A stretch of 64,000 nucleotides of DNA from Streptomyces narbonensis (lineage in GTDB: Bacteria > Actinomycetota > Actinomycetes > Streptomycetales > Streptomycetaceae). Positions 16,704-24,740 of this stretch are shown piece by piece. The notes under the pieces were generated by a model. It was given only the letters and a program-made list of their open reading frames with translations. It made no database searches and was not told the origin of the DNA. A program made the position numbers and the translations under genes. Location: assembly GCF_014649015.1 (NCBI RefSeq), contig NZ_BMSF01000013.1, positions 62,001 to 126,000 of the forward strand, read 5' to 3'. Numbering within the stretch: the stretch's first letter is position 1; each line of letters begins with the position of its first letter.

Positions 16704-17089
16704 GGAAGCACCTCAGCCGGAGGGCGCGGGATCGCGGCCAGGTGGCCATCGAGTACCTCGGCTTCCTCCCCATCCTGCTCATCGTCGGCCTCGCGGGCCT
16801 TCAGCTCGGCCTCGCCGCGTACGCGGCCCAGCAGGCGGGCACGGCGGCACGGGCTGCCGCCCGCGCGGCGACCACCGACGAAGAGAACGCGCCGGACTGC
16901 GAGACGGCGGGTCGCGCGGCCGTGAGCGGCTGGGTCGACCCCGACATCGGGGGGTGCCCGGGGGGAGACGAGGCGGCCGTGATCACCGTCCGCGTCGAGA
17001 TCCCCCGCGTCCTCCCCTTCTGGGACTTCGACCCCATCGTCAAGACCGCCACCATGCCCATGCCACAACAGGACGAGGAGGGGCCATGA
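16700..17089 (+). CDS. TadE-like pseudopilin, second copy
   Basis: 129 residues with GQVAIEYLGFLPILLIVGLAGLQ at the N-terminus, then a Cys-containing soluble part ending MPMPQQDEEGP. It is a paralogue of the preceding gene. The start and stop overlap both neighbours (ATGA), so TadE1-TadE2-CpaF are probably produced in step. Minor pseudopilins of this type help initiate pilus assembly. Confidence 0.87.
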   Translation: MRKHLSRRARDRGQVAIEYLGFLPILLIVGLAGLQLGLAAYAAQQAGTAARAAARAATTDEENAPDCETAGRAAVSGWVDPDIGGCPGGDEAAVITVRVEIPRVLPFWDFDPIVKTATMPMPQQDEEGP

Positions 17090-18429
17090 GCCTGCGCGCC
17101 CGGATCAACGCCCCCGAGGACAAGGGCACCGGCGGAGGCCGCGAGGACAGCCACCTCGTTGCCGCCTTCCGCGCCAAGCTCCTGGAGGAGATCGACCTCA
17201 CCGAGATGTCCGCGCTCGCGGCCGCCGAGCGGCGCGCCCGTCTGGAGCGCGTACTCGGCCACATCATCAGCCGCGAGGGCCCGGTCCTCTCCACGGCCGA
17301 GCGCGGCCAGCTGATCCGCCGGGTCGTCGACGAGGCCCTCGGGCTCGGTGTCCTCGAACCGCTCCTCGAAGACGCCTCGATCACCGAGATCATGGTCAAC
17401 GGCCCCGACCAGATCTTCATCGAGCGCGCCGGCCGCGTCGAGCTGCTGCCGCTCCGCTTCGCCTCGCACGACCAGCTGATGCAGACCATCGAGCGGATCG
17501 TCTCGACCGTCAACCGCCGCGTCGACGAGTCGAACCCGATGGTCGACGCCCGCCTCCCCTCCGGGGAGCGCGTCAACGTGATCATCCCGCCGCTCTCCCT
17601 CACCGGCGCGACGCTCACCATCCGCCGCTTCCCCCGCGCGTACACGCTCCACGAGATGATGGGCCTCGGCTCGCTCGACGAGCAGATGCTGCTCCTGCTG
17701 TCCGGGCTCGTCCAGGCCAAGTTCAACCTGATCGTCTCCGGCGCCACCGGCACCGGGAAGACGACCCTCCTCAACGCCCTCTCCGGTCTCGTTCCGGAGG
17801 GGGAGCGGATCATCACCATCGAGGACTCGGCCGAACTCCAGCTCCAGCAGGCCCACGTCATCCGCCTCGAAGCCCGCCCGCCGAACATCGAGGGCCGCGG
17901 CGCCATCTCCATCCGCGACCTCGTCCGCAACTCCCTGCGCATGCGCCCCGACCGCATCATCGTGGGTGAGGTCCGTGGCGGCGAGACGCTCGACATGCTC
18001 CAGGCGATGTCCACCGGCCACGACGGCTCCCTCGCGACCGTCCACGCCAACTCGGCCGAGGACGCCCTGATGCGGCTCCAGACGCTCGCCTCGATGTCCG
18101 AGGTGAAGGTGCCCTTCGAGGCGCTCCGCGACCAGATCAACAGCGCGGTCGACGTCCTCGTCCAGCTGACCCGCCACCCGGACGGCACCCGCCGGATCAC
18201 CGAGATAGCCGTCCTCGCCTCCCACGGGCGCGAGCGCTTCCTCCTCGCCACGATCTGCCGCTTCCAGGCGCAGCCGGTCGCCGCCGACGGCCGGGTGTAC
18301 GGACAGTTCACGTACCACCCGCTGCCCCGACGGGTCGCCGAGCGGCTCTACATGGCGGGCCAGCCCATCCCCCAGGCCTTCGGAGTGGCCGCGACCGACG
18401 CCGGGCTCGCCACCCGCGAAGCGAACTAG
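17086..18429 (+). CDS. cpaF: CpaF/TadA pilus assembly ATPase
   Basis: 447 residues of a secretion ATPase (type II/IV superfamily). Visible motifs: EIMVNGPDQIFIERAGR in the N-terminal domain, Walker A SGATGTGKTTLLNAL, Asp box IITIEDSAELQL, Walker B-like RIIVGEVRGGETLDML and the His box TGHDGSLATVHANS. It powers Flp pilus assembly at the cytoplasmic membrane with TadB and TadC. The first 40 residues are charged and variable. Confidence 0.96.
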   Translation: MSLRARINAPEDKGTGGGREDSHLVAAFRAKLLEEIDLTEMSALAAAERRARLERVLGHIISREGPVLSTAERGQLIRRVVDEALGLGVLEPLLEDASITEIMVNGPDQIFIERAGRVELLPLRFASHDQLMQTIERIVSTVNRRVDESNPMVDARLPSGERVNVIIPPLSLTGATLTIRRFPRAYTLHEMMGLGSLDEQMLLLLSGLVQAKFNLIVSGATGTGKTTLLNALSGLVPEGERIITIEDSAELQLQQAHVIRLEARPPNIEGRGAISIRDLVRNSLRMRPDRIIVGEVRGGETLDMLQAMSTGHDGSLATVHANSAEDALMRLQTLASMSEVKVPFEALRDQINSAVDVLVQLTRHPDGTRRITEIAVLASHGRERFLLATICRFQAQPVAADGRVYGQFTYHPLPRRVAERLYMAGQPIPQAFGVAATDAGLATREAN

Positions 18430-18439
18430 GAGCGAGGGC

Positions 18440-19384
18440 ATGCTGACCGACCCCTTCTGGCTGACGATCGGCGTGGCGCTGCTCTGCTGCGTCCTCGCCG
18501 TCACGGGCGTCCAGGTGTACGCGAGCGGGGCCCGGCGGCACGCGGCGCTCGTCGCCCGGCTCGACGAGACGGCCGACCCGGAGACGACCGGCCGCCGCAG
18601 GCGCTACTTCAAGGGCGTCGACCGGCGCGTGCGGCGGACGGCGCTCGGCCGGAAGCTGGAGCTGCGGATCGCGGCGACGGGCCTGGACGTCACGCCGGGC
18701 GAGTTCACGGTCGCGCTGACGGCGACCGTGGCGGTCCTGTGGGTGGTGGGCCAGTCGGCACTCTCCCCCTTCTTCGGCCCGATCTGCGGCCTGCTCGGCA
18801 TCTGGGTGGCCCTCGGCTACCTCAACTGGCAGCGGCAGAAGCGCATCGAGAAGTTCATCAACCAACTCCCCGAGCTCTCCCGCATCCTGGCCAACGCCAC
18901 CCAGGCCGGACTGGCCCTCCGCATGGCGCTCAGCCTCGCCGCCGACGAGATGGAGTCCCCGGCCGGGGACGAACTGGAGAAGGTCGCTCAGCAGCTGGCC
19001 GTCGGCACCTCCCTCGACGACGCCCTCGGCGAGCTCGCCGAGCGGCTCCCCTCCCGCGAGCTCGTCGTCCTCGTCACCACCCTCGTCCTCGCCAACCGGG
19101 CGGGCGGCACCGTCGTCTCCTCCCTCCGGAACCTCACCGAGACCCTGGAGGAGCGCAAGGAGACCCGGCGCGAGGTCCGCACCCAGCTCTCGCAGGTGAG
19201 CATGACCGCGTACAGCGTCCCCGTCATCGGCGTCGGCTCGCTCCTCCTCATCGACAACATGCAGCCGGGCGCCCTCGACCGCATGACCGGCTCGACCGTC
19301 GGACAGTTCGCGGTGGTCGTCGCCTTCGCGCTGTACGTGGTCGGCTTCGCCGCCATCCGCCGCTTCTCGAAGATCGACGTATAG
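18440..19384 (+). CDS. tadB: TadB-like type II secretion F-domain membrane protein
   Basis: 314 residues with an N-terminal membrane helix, a pair near residues 95-125, and a C-terminal helix. The T2SSF domain (INQLPELSRILANATQAGLALRMAL to VVLVTTLVLANRAGGTVVSSLRNLTETLEERKETRRE) is clear. TadB and TadC form the inner platform on which CpaF acts. GGAGCGAGGG provides the ribosome site. Confidence 0.93.
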   Translation: MLTDPFWLTIGVALLCCVLAVTGVQVYASGARRHAALVARLDETADPETTGRRRRYFKGVDRRVRRTALGRKLELRIAATGLDVTPGEFTVALTATVAVLWVVGQSALSPFFGPICGLLGIWVALGYLNWQRQKRIEKFINQLPELSRILANATQAGLALRMALSLAADEMESPAGDELEKVAQQLAVGTSLDDALGELAERLPSRELVVLVTTLVLANRAGGTVVSSLRNLTETLEERKETRREVRTQLSQVSMTAYSVPVIGVGSLLLIDNMQPGALDRMTGSTVGQFAVVVAFALYVVGFAAIRRFSKIDV

Positions 19385-19400
19385 GGACGGGCAGCCGACC

Positions 19401-20288
19401 ATGGACCTCCTCCTCGCCCTCCTCGCCGGCCTGGCCGTCACCGGCATCGCCTACGGCCTGCGCCTCTATCGGGCAGACGCCCGCCTCCCCGACGACCTGA
19501 AACTGGCCCTGGAGGTCGGCGCGACCCGTACCGGGGCGGTCGACTCGGCCGTCGACCGCCTCGGCATGCGCTGGTCGCCGGCCGTCCTGCGCCTGATGGG
19601 CCCCAAGCGGGTCAGCGCGGTGCGCCGCCGCATCGACCTCGCGGGAAACCCCGGCGGCCTGACGATCGACCGGTACGGGGCGAGGCGTGCGGTCTACGGC
19701 TTCCTGGGCGTACTCGGCGGCCTGCTCATGCTGAGCAAGGGCTCTGTCCTGGTCGCGCTCCTCCTCTTTGCCTTCGGCGCGTTCTGGACGGAGGTCGGCA
19801 TCTGGTCGGCGGTCCGCATCCGCAAGGACCAGATCGAACGCACCCTCCCGGACTTCCTGGACGTCCTCGCCGTCGTGGTCTCGGCCGGCCTCGGCTTCCG
19901 CCAGGCCCTGGAGCGGGTCGCGGAACAGTACGAGGGCCCCTGGTCCGACGAACTCCGCATCACTCTCCGCCAGATGGACATGGGCGTCAGCCGCCGCCAG
20001 GCCTTCGACGAACTGCGCCGCCGCAACGACTCGGAGCAGGTGGCGCAGTTCGTGACGGCACTCCAGCAGGGCGAGGAGCTCGGCGCCCCCATCGTGGACA
20101 CCCTCATACAGATCGCCAACGACATGCGGCGCACGGACGCGCAGAACGCCCGCCGCAAGGCGGCGAAGGCCGTCCCGAAGGCGACGATGGTCATCACGAC
20201 CCTGATGGTCCCGGCGACGATGATCCTGCTGGGCGCGGGCCTCTTCCTGGGCACGGGCACGGACTTCGGCTCGGTGACGGGGGAGTGA
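19401..20288 (+). CDS. tadC: TadC-like type II secretion F-domain membrane protein
   Basis: 295 residues with a T2SSF domain (LPDFLDVLAVVVSAGLGFRQALERVAEQYEG to LQQGEELGAPIVDTLIQIANDMRRTDAQNARRKAAKAVPKATMVIT) and membrane helices at the N-terminus, near 95-125 and at the end. It partners TadB in the pilus platform. Last gene of the first Tad block; a hairpin terminator follows. Confidence 0.93.
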   Translation: MDLLLALLAGLAVTGIAYGLRLYRADARLPDDLKLALEVGATRTGAVDSAVDRLGMRWSPAVLRLMGPKRVSAVRRRIDLAGNPGGLTIDRYGARRAVYGFLGVLGGLLMLSKGSVLVALLLFAFGAFWTEVGIWSAVRIRKDQIERTLPDFLDVLAVVVSAGLGFRQALERVAEQYEGPWSDELRITLRQMDMGVSRRQAFDELRRRNDSEQVAQFVTALQQGEELGAPIVDTLIQIANDMRRTDAQNARRKAAKAVPKATMVITTLMVPATMILLGAGLFLGTGTDFGSVTGE

Positions 20289-20298
20289 GCGGGTGATG

Positions 20299-20333
20299 CG
20301 CCGCCCCGGGCGCGAGCCGTGCCCGGGGCGGCG
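20299..20333. terminator. Hairpin terminator after tadC
   Basis: Perfect 13-bp stem (20299-20311 with 20321-20333) and 9-nt loop, in the short gap between convergent tadC and the small CxxC protein gene. No U-run. Confidence 0.75.
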
Positions 20334-20338
20334 TGCGT

Positions 20339-20527
20339 TCACCGCTCGCGCCACCCGGGGGCGAGCAGGTGGAGTACGTCGGGGACGGGCGGGAAGTGCG
20401 GGGCGCACTCCGGGCAGGCGTAGACGTTGAAGCCGGGCCCGGAGCCCTGGTGCACCTCGGAGACGAGTACCGGATCCGGCGTGATCAGACAGCAGCGCAC
20501 GCACATCCGCACGGGCGGGTTCATCAC
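20339..20527 (-). CDS. Small CxxC protein of unknown function
   Basis: About 62 residues with CVRCC near the N-terminus and CPEC in the middle, spaced like a small zinc ribbon. A GTG at 20527 or the ATG at 20524 can serve as start; both overlap the stop of the gene upstream, indicating coupling. Similar small genes often sit next to stand-alone GntR regulators in streptomycetes. Function unknown. Confidence 0.6.
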   Translation of the reverse strand: MMNPPVRMCVRCCLITPDPVLVSEVHQGSGPGFNVYACPECAPHFPPVPDVLHLLAPGWRER

Positions 20528-20856
20528 GCGACCCCCAGCCCGTGCAGGTCCCGGGTGTCCAGATCGAAGCCGAAGTCCGCCGCGAGGACGAGCGCGAGCC
20601 GCCGCTGCCGCTGCCGAGCCCGCTCCTGCCGCTGGTCGTAGGCGACCAGGTAGGGCCGGACGAGCGCGGACTCGTCGCCGTTCAGCGGTACGTCGAGCCC
20701 GTAGGGGGAGCGCGGGGCGGGCGGTTGTACGGGGGCGGGAGCGGGGGTCGGGGTCGGGTGGAACGGCGGTGCGGTACGGGCCCGATGCCAGCCGCTGCTC
20801 CTAGCCCCGAGCACCAGCCTCGCCCACAGGGTGAGGGCGCGGATAAGGTCTGCCAT
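20524..20856 (-). CDS. Small hypothetical protein with Pro-rich linker
   Basis: 110 residues: a short helical N-terminus (MADLIRALTLWARLVLGARSS), a Pro-rich stretch (PTPTPAPAPVQPP), then a charged helical C-terminus. No recognised domain. Divergent from the GntR gene and coupled to the CxxC protein. It is probably repressed by GntR, on context only. Confidence 0.6.
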   Translation of the reverse strand: MADLIRALTLWARLVLGARSSGWHRARTAPPFHPTPTPAPAPVQPPAPRSPYGLDVPLNGDESALVRPYLVAYDQRQERARQRQRRLALVLAADFGFDLDTRDLHGLGVA

Positions 20857-20941
20857 GTCGACCTGCTTTCTTCAGGTGGACCACGCCCCGGGAGTGTTAG
20901 CGCACTCGCCGGGGTCCTTGCGTTGTGCACGCTAGACCTCG

Positions 20942-20968
20942 CTTGTATAGCTTGTCTACCTCGTCTAG
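20942..20968. promoter_or_regulatory. Three tandem 9-bp elements, candidate GntR operator
   Basis: CTTGTATAG (20942-20950), CTTGTCTAC (20951-20959) and CTCGTCTAG (20960-20968) are contiguous near-copies. CTAGAC at 20932-20937 also mirrors GTCTAG at 20963-20968. The elements lie between the divergent gntR and small-gene starts, 49 bp before the gntR ATG. Confidence 0.5.
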
Positions 20969-21016
20969 GACGTTGCCCATATGTTAGGCGTAGAGGACGT
21001 GGCTAACGTCCGACAC

Positions 21017-21289
21017 ATGGATATAGACCGCTTCGATCCGACGCCCATCTACAAGCAGGTCGCCCGAGTCATCCGTGGACGGATCGAGTCCGGCGAACTC
21101 CGGCCGAGGGACCCGATCCCGTCCGAGTCGAAGCTGGTGGCGGAGTACGGCGTCGCGAGGGACACGGCACGGCAGGCCGTCGCCCTCCTGCGCTCGGAGG
21201 GCTGGGTGATCACCCTTCCGCAGCGGGGCAGCTTCGTCGCGGAGCAGCCGCCGGTCGACGCGCCCGAGGAGGGCGGCGCCGGCGCCTGA
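21017..21289 (+). CDS. Small GntR-family regulator (winged helix only)
   Basis: I take the ATG at 21017, giving 90 residues, because it begins the conserved sequence DPTPIYKQVARVIRGRIESGELRPRDPIPSESKLVAEYGVARDTARQAVALLRSEGW. That is a complete GntR DNA-binding domain; only about 20 residues follow, so there is no effector domain. Such regulators occur in streptomycete chromosomes and plasmids. It separates the two Tad blocks and may control the small divergent genes, itself and perhaps pilin expression. Confidence 0.88.
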   Translation: MDIDRFDPTPIYKQVARVIRGRIESGELRPRDPIPSESKLVAEYGVARDTARQAVALLRSEGWVITLPQRGSFVAEQPPVDAPEEGGAGA

Positions 21290-21379
21290 ACTGTCTCAAT
21301 CTCACCGCAGGTTGACGATCCCCCTTCGCGCACGCAACCGCATGTGACAGAGTGCGGACCGAGTGTGAGAGAGGTGGGG

Positions 21380-21505
21380 GTGGTGGACGTGACTGCTGCG
21401 GGCCTGAACGACCGGCGGATCGCCGCGACTTGCTTCGCCGAACTCCACTCCACGCTGCGCGCCGAGGCCATAGCCTCGTGGCTGGGCACCAGGCCCACGC
21501 GATGA
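21380..21505 (+). CDS. Possible small protein upstream of the pilin gene
   Basis: A 41-codon frame from GTG at 21380 (or 21383) to TGA, preceded by GAGAGAGGTGGGG. The third codon position is G or C in about 85% of codons, and the peptide includes LNDRRIAATCFAELHSTLRAEAIASWLG, which looks like a folded helix. It is too short to judge by homology from sequence alone. It lies in the 291-bp gap between gntR and the Flp pilin gene; nothing else was seen there. Confidence 0.4.
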   Translation: MVDVTAAGLNDRRIAATCFAELHSTLRAEAIASWLGTRPTR

Positions 21506-21580
21506 CCGGGGCCCACAGAGGGGCCCACGGGCCCTGTGAGTCGACACGACCGCCGGCGAACCGACGCGGAGGGGACCACG

Positions 21581-21787
21581 ATGAACGACGCGATGCTGAA
21601 GGCCGTGACCAAGGCCAAGGTACGGCTGACGAGCCGACTGCTGTCCGGGGACCGGGGGCAGACGGCGGTGGAGTACCTGGGGATCATTGTGGTGGTGGTG
21701 GCGATCGTGGTGGCGATCACCGGTACGGATATCGGCCAGTCGATCAAGACCGCCATTACGCAGAAGATCGCCGACCTGACGAAGTAG
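21581..21787 (+). CDS. Flp-type Tad pilin
   Basis: 68 residues. After a charged N-terminus comes the pilin segment RGQTAVEYLGIIVVVVAIVVAITG: Glu at +5, Tyr at +6 and a hydrophobic core, followed by a short polar tail. The prepilin peptidase probably cuts just before the hydrophobic segment. The ATG follows GGAGGGG. It is the major subunit expected for the Tad machine encoded at 14351-20288. Confidence 0.9.
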   Translation: MNDAMLKAVTKAKVRLTSRLLSGDRGQTAVEYLGIIVVVVAIVVAITGTDIGQSIKTAITQKIADLTK

Positions 21788-21789
21788 CG

Positions 21790-22404
21790 CGATCCTCACG
21801 GCTAGGCGATGAAGGCCAGGCCTTCCCCGTCTATATCGCGGTCGTAGGTGGCTTGTTGTTCCTGGCCTTTGCCTACTTTGCCGTGGGGCAGGCTGCATTC
21901 ACTCGGAACAGTGCCCAGACCGCGGCCGACGCCGCAGCTCTTGCAGCCGCGCAGGCTGCTCGGGATCGGTTGCGTGAGGACTGGCTCGAAGTCATTCTCT
22001 CCCCGGACCAATGGGACGGTTTCCTCCACGGCGGGGCCTACATGGACCCTGCCGCGTGTCAACGGGCGGGGGAGTTCGCGGCCCGGAACCAGGCAACTTT
22101 CTCGGGGGGTGGCTGTGAGCCTCTCGCCTCATGGGGATTTCGTGTGACGGTACGTACGACGGGTCCGGAGTCGCGGCATGCAACGGCGTCTGCCGAAGCA
22201 GTCATCGAACCGCGCTGTTCGTTCACGGAGCCGGAGCCCACTTTGGAGCCGACTCCGACGCCAACGGCACCCGGTGAGGGCGAGGAGGAAGAAGAGGTCC
22301 CGATCGAGGGGCTCGAGTGCGACGGAGTGGACTGGGAGATCGATCCGGAGAATCCGACCCTGCCCGACACTGTCGACCTCTTCACGGTCCGGCTGTCCGA
22401 ATGA
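21790..22404 (+). CDS. TadG/TadE-like membrane-anchored pilus protein, start codon not evident
   Basis: After the pilin stop this frame reads RLGDEGQAFPVYIAVVGGLLFLAFAYFAVGQAAFTRN, the N-terminus of streptomycete TadG-like proteins, then AADAAALAAAQAARDRLREDW, a four-Cys exported domain and an acidic/Pro-rich region (EPTLEPTPTPTAPG). The frame contains no ATG, GTG or TTG between the pilin stop and the membrane helix; the first candidates are TTG codons inside the helix at 21853. The left boundary given is therefore approximate. GC is lower than in neighbouring genes. It is probably exported and associated with the pilus. Confidence 0.7.
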   Translation, partial: RSSRLGDEGQAFPVYIAVVGGLLFLAFAYFAVGQAAFTRNSAQTAADAAALAAAQAARDRLREDWLEVILSPDQWDGFLHGGAYMDPAACQRAGEFAARNQATFSGGGCEPLASWGFRVTVRTTGPESRHATASAEAVIEPRCSFTEPEPTLEPTPTPTAPGEGEEEEEVPIEGLECDGVDWEIDPENPTLPDTVDLFTVRLSE

Positions 22405-22435
22405 CCTGCGACGACGAGTAAAGGAAGCGCGCTTC

Positions 22436-23008
22436 ATGAACGTTCGTTATGCACGCAAGGGGCTGGCCTCCCTCGCAGTCGCGTCGGTGGCTCTCCTTGC
22501 GGTCGGCTGCGGAGCTGAGGAGAAGCCGAAGACCGCCAAGCCAAACGCGACTACGGCTGCTCCCCAGACGACACAGGGCGGGGAGAAGCAGCCCACCGCT
22601 GGCGAACCTGTGGAGGTGCTCGCCACCTTGAAGGGGCAGAAAGGTTTGGAGCTTTCCATCAGTTCGGCGGAGCGAGACGCGGGTGGATTCCTCACCGTAA
22701 AGGGTCGTCTGAGCAATAGCGGTGGCTCCGGGAGCGCAGTGCCTGCTCAGGTCAGCGGCAACGAGACCGAGGTCGTGAAGCACGGTACTTCGCTGGGTGG
22801 AGCAACCCTCGTCGACTCCGTAGGAAAGAAGCGCTACTACGTGCTGCGGGACACAGATGGGAGGCCGCTGACGACAGCTGGCCTCGGCATCGTCTCGGCG
22901 AGTGACCCGGTCGAGGTCTTCATGCAATTCCCCGCACCCCCCGCCACCACCACCGAAGTCTCCTTCCAGCTCCCCACCTTCGAACCCGCCACCCTCAAAC
23001 TCTCCTGA
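22436..23008 (+). CDS. Putative lipoprotein of the Tad locus
   Basis: 190 residues. ATG at 22436 with AAAGGAAGC upstream. The signal peptide ends in the lipobox LLAVGC (Cys25), followed by a Thr/Pro/Lys-rich spacer and a beta-rich domain (VEVLATLKGQKGLELSISSAERDAGGFLTVKGRLSNSG). The architecture resembles extracellular immunoglobulin-like domains. It lies between the TadG-like and OmpA-like genes, so a role in anchoring the pilus apparatus to the envelope is plausible but not shown. Confidence 0.75.
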   Translation: MNVRYARKGLASLAVASVALLAVGCGAEEKPKTAKPNATTAAPQTTQGGEKQPTAGEPVEVLATLKGQKGLELSISSAERDAGGFLTVKGRLSNSGGSGSAVPAQVSGNETEVVKHGTSLGGATLVDSVGKKRYYVLRDTDGRPLTTAGLGIVSASDPVEVFMQFPAPPATTTEVSFQLPTFEPATLKLS

Positions 23009-23017
23009 GGCGACGCC

Positions 23018-23632
23018 ATGACGACGACGAACCGCCGCCTGGCCGCCCTGGCCCTCGTCTCCGTGGCCATCTGGCCGCTCACCGTGCCCACCGCGCACGC
23101 CGACGATCCGCCCGGCTCCGCCGGCATTGCCGCTCCGCCGCCCGCCATCAACGCGAACGCGCCCGGCCTCATGCTTCCCGAGGGGGCCACCCTCGCGCCC
23201 GCCAAGGTGCTCGACATCAAGCAGATCGTCGAGGAGGAGGGCGGTGCGGAGCGCCGGCAGGACACCAACGTGGACGTGACCTTCGCGCTTCAGGCCGAGG
23301 TCCTGTTCCCGAAGAACAGCGCCAAGCTGAGCCCCGCCGCCACCTCCCGTATCGCCGCGATCGCCGCCGAGGTCAACAAGCTCGGTTCCGGTCGGGTCCG
23401 GGTCTTCGGGTTCACCGACAACCTTGGGACGTACGAGCACGGGCTCAAGCTCTCCAAGCAGCGTGCCGTCGCCGTGCAGCAGGTTCTCGCCCGGAGTCTC
23501 GACCCCGGGACGACGTTCGACATCCGGGGCTACAGCGAGGACTACCCGATCGCGGACAACGCCACCGAGGAGGGCCGGAAGAAGAACCGGCGCGTCGAGG
23601 TCTCCTTCCCCCGGACGACAGTCGCCCCTTAG
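23018..23632 (+). CDS. Secreted OmpA-family peptidoglycan-binding protein
   Basis: 204 residues with a signal peptide (ending TAHADDPPG). The OmpA C-terminal domain runs from about residue 85: VTFALQAEVLFPKNSAKL, VRVFGFTDNLGTYEHGLKLSKQRAVAVQQVL, then EGRKKNRRVEVSF. The Asp/Arg pair that binds diaminopimelate appears present (FTDN and NRRVE). It probably anchors Tad components to the cell wall. Its stop overlaps the stop of the convergent DUF559 gene (TTAG). Confidence 0.9.
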   Translation: MTTTNRRLAALALVSVAIWPLTVPTAHADDPPGSAGIAAPPPAINANAPGLMLPEGATLAPAKVLDIKQIVEEEGGAERRQDTNVDVTFALQAEVLFPKNSAKLSPAATSRIAAIAAEVNKLGSGRVRVFGFTDNLGTYEHGLKLSKQRAVAVQQVLARSLDPGTTFDIRGYSEDYPIADNATEEGRKKNRRVEVSFPRTTVAP

Positions 23633-24567
23633 GGCGACAGGGACGCGAGCGCCGTCCGGATCGTCGCCGTCATCCGGTCCGGGGCCGTGAAGACCTCCCT
23701 CGCCGTGAAGCGCAGCACCCGGCGGACCTCCGGGCAGGACTGGAGCGCGTTGAAGCGGGCGACGTCCCGTTCGTGGGCCCGGCGCGTGCCGTGGAAGGCG
23801 TAGCCCTCCACCTCCACCGCCAGGCCCGCCTCGCGGAAGAGGAAGTCGGGGCGCAGGGGTCGGCCGGCTCCGGCCGGCCACAGCGGCGGCTGCGACTCGG
23901 GGCGCAGGTCCGCGTCCCGCATCCGGAGCCGGGCGACCGACTCCGCCGGCGAGCCCGAGGCCGCCTCGGTCAGGGGCAGCCAGGCGCGGGCGCGCGGCCC
24001 GCCCGTGCGGGGCCTGGCCAGTTCGGCGGCCAGGTCCTCGTACCGGACGAGCGCCTCGCGCCGTACGCCCCCGACCACCCGCCGCGCCAGCGCCGAGTCC
24101 GCCGCGACTACCGCCTCCTCGCGGCTGCCGCAGCTCCGTATGAGGTCGCCGACCGTCCGCGCCGGGGTAGTCACCCGAAGCCCCCGCCGGACCGACTCGT
24201 CCCCGTCCGTCAGGAAGGACGTGGCCCTCACCCGTATCAGGGAGTCCTGGGTCGAACGGGACGACGCCGGTGCCGTGAAGTCGAGCGGCGGCACGAGGTC
24301 CACGGCCGCCCCGCCCAGCAGCTCGATGCGGTGCAGCCGCGCCGCCGTCCCGTGGCTGCACACCAGCTCCGGGCGGAGGAGCTGGAGCGCCGTCGCCCGC
24401 ACCCGCCAGTCCACGTCCTTCCCCGGGACCGCCCACGCGCCCCGGCAGATCCCCTGCCATCCGTCCCGGCGCAGGCGTCCCGCCAGGCGGCCCCGGGGCC
24501 AGCCCGCCGCGAGCGCCCAGACCGTGAGGAGTACCCCGCCCCTCGCGAGGATCGCCAACTCGTACAT
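23629..24567 (-). CDS. AbiEi-antitoxin-like N-terminus fused to DUF559 (Vsr-like nuclease fold)
   Basis: 312 residues from the ATG at 24567. The N-terminus (MYELAILARGGVLLTV to GWQGICRGAWAVPG) resembles the winged-helix domain of AbiEi antitoxins. The C-terminus has LRPDFLFREAGLAVEVEGYAFHGTRRAHERDVARFNALQ, the D-ExE arrangement of the DUF559/PD-(D/E)XK fold. This fusion is widespread in actinobacteria and of unknown function. No AbiEii-type toxin gene is adjacent, so it is not an evident toxin-antitoxin pair. Confidence 0.75.
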   Translation of the reverse strand: MYELAILARGGVLLTVWALAAGWPRGRLAGRLRRDGWQGICRGAWAVPGKDVDWRVRATALQLLRPELVCSHGTAARLHRIELLGGAAVDLVPPLDFTAPASSRSTQDSLIRVRATSFLTDGDESVRRGLRVTTPARTVGDLIRSCGSREEAVVAADSALARRVVGGVRREALVRYEDLAAELARPRTGGPRARAWLPLTEAASGSPAESVARLRMRDADLRPESQPPLWPAGAGRPLRPDFLFREAGLAVEVEGYAFHGTRRAHERDVARFNALQSCPEVRRVLRFTAREVFTAPDRMTATIRTALASLSP

Positions 24568-24740
24568 ACGCCCAACGATCCACGGAAGAGGGATACTTCG
24601 CACCCCCTGTGGAAAACCCGGAGAAACTCGTCGTCAGGAAAGCGCAAAACTGACGAGACGTCCCCGCCGTCGAGGAGCATTCTGGAGCGGAGTGATCGGA
24701 GTACCCGACACCACATGGATCGTTCCGAAGTGGGCTGCCG

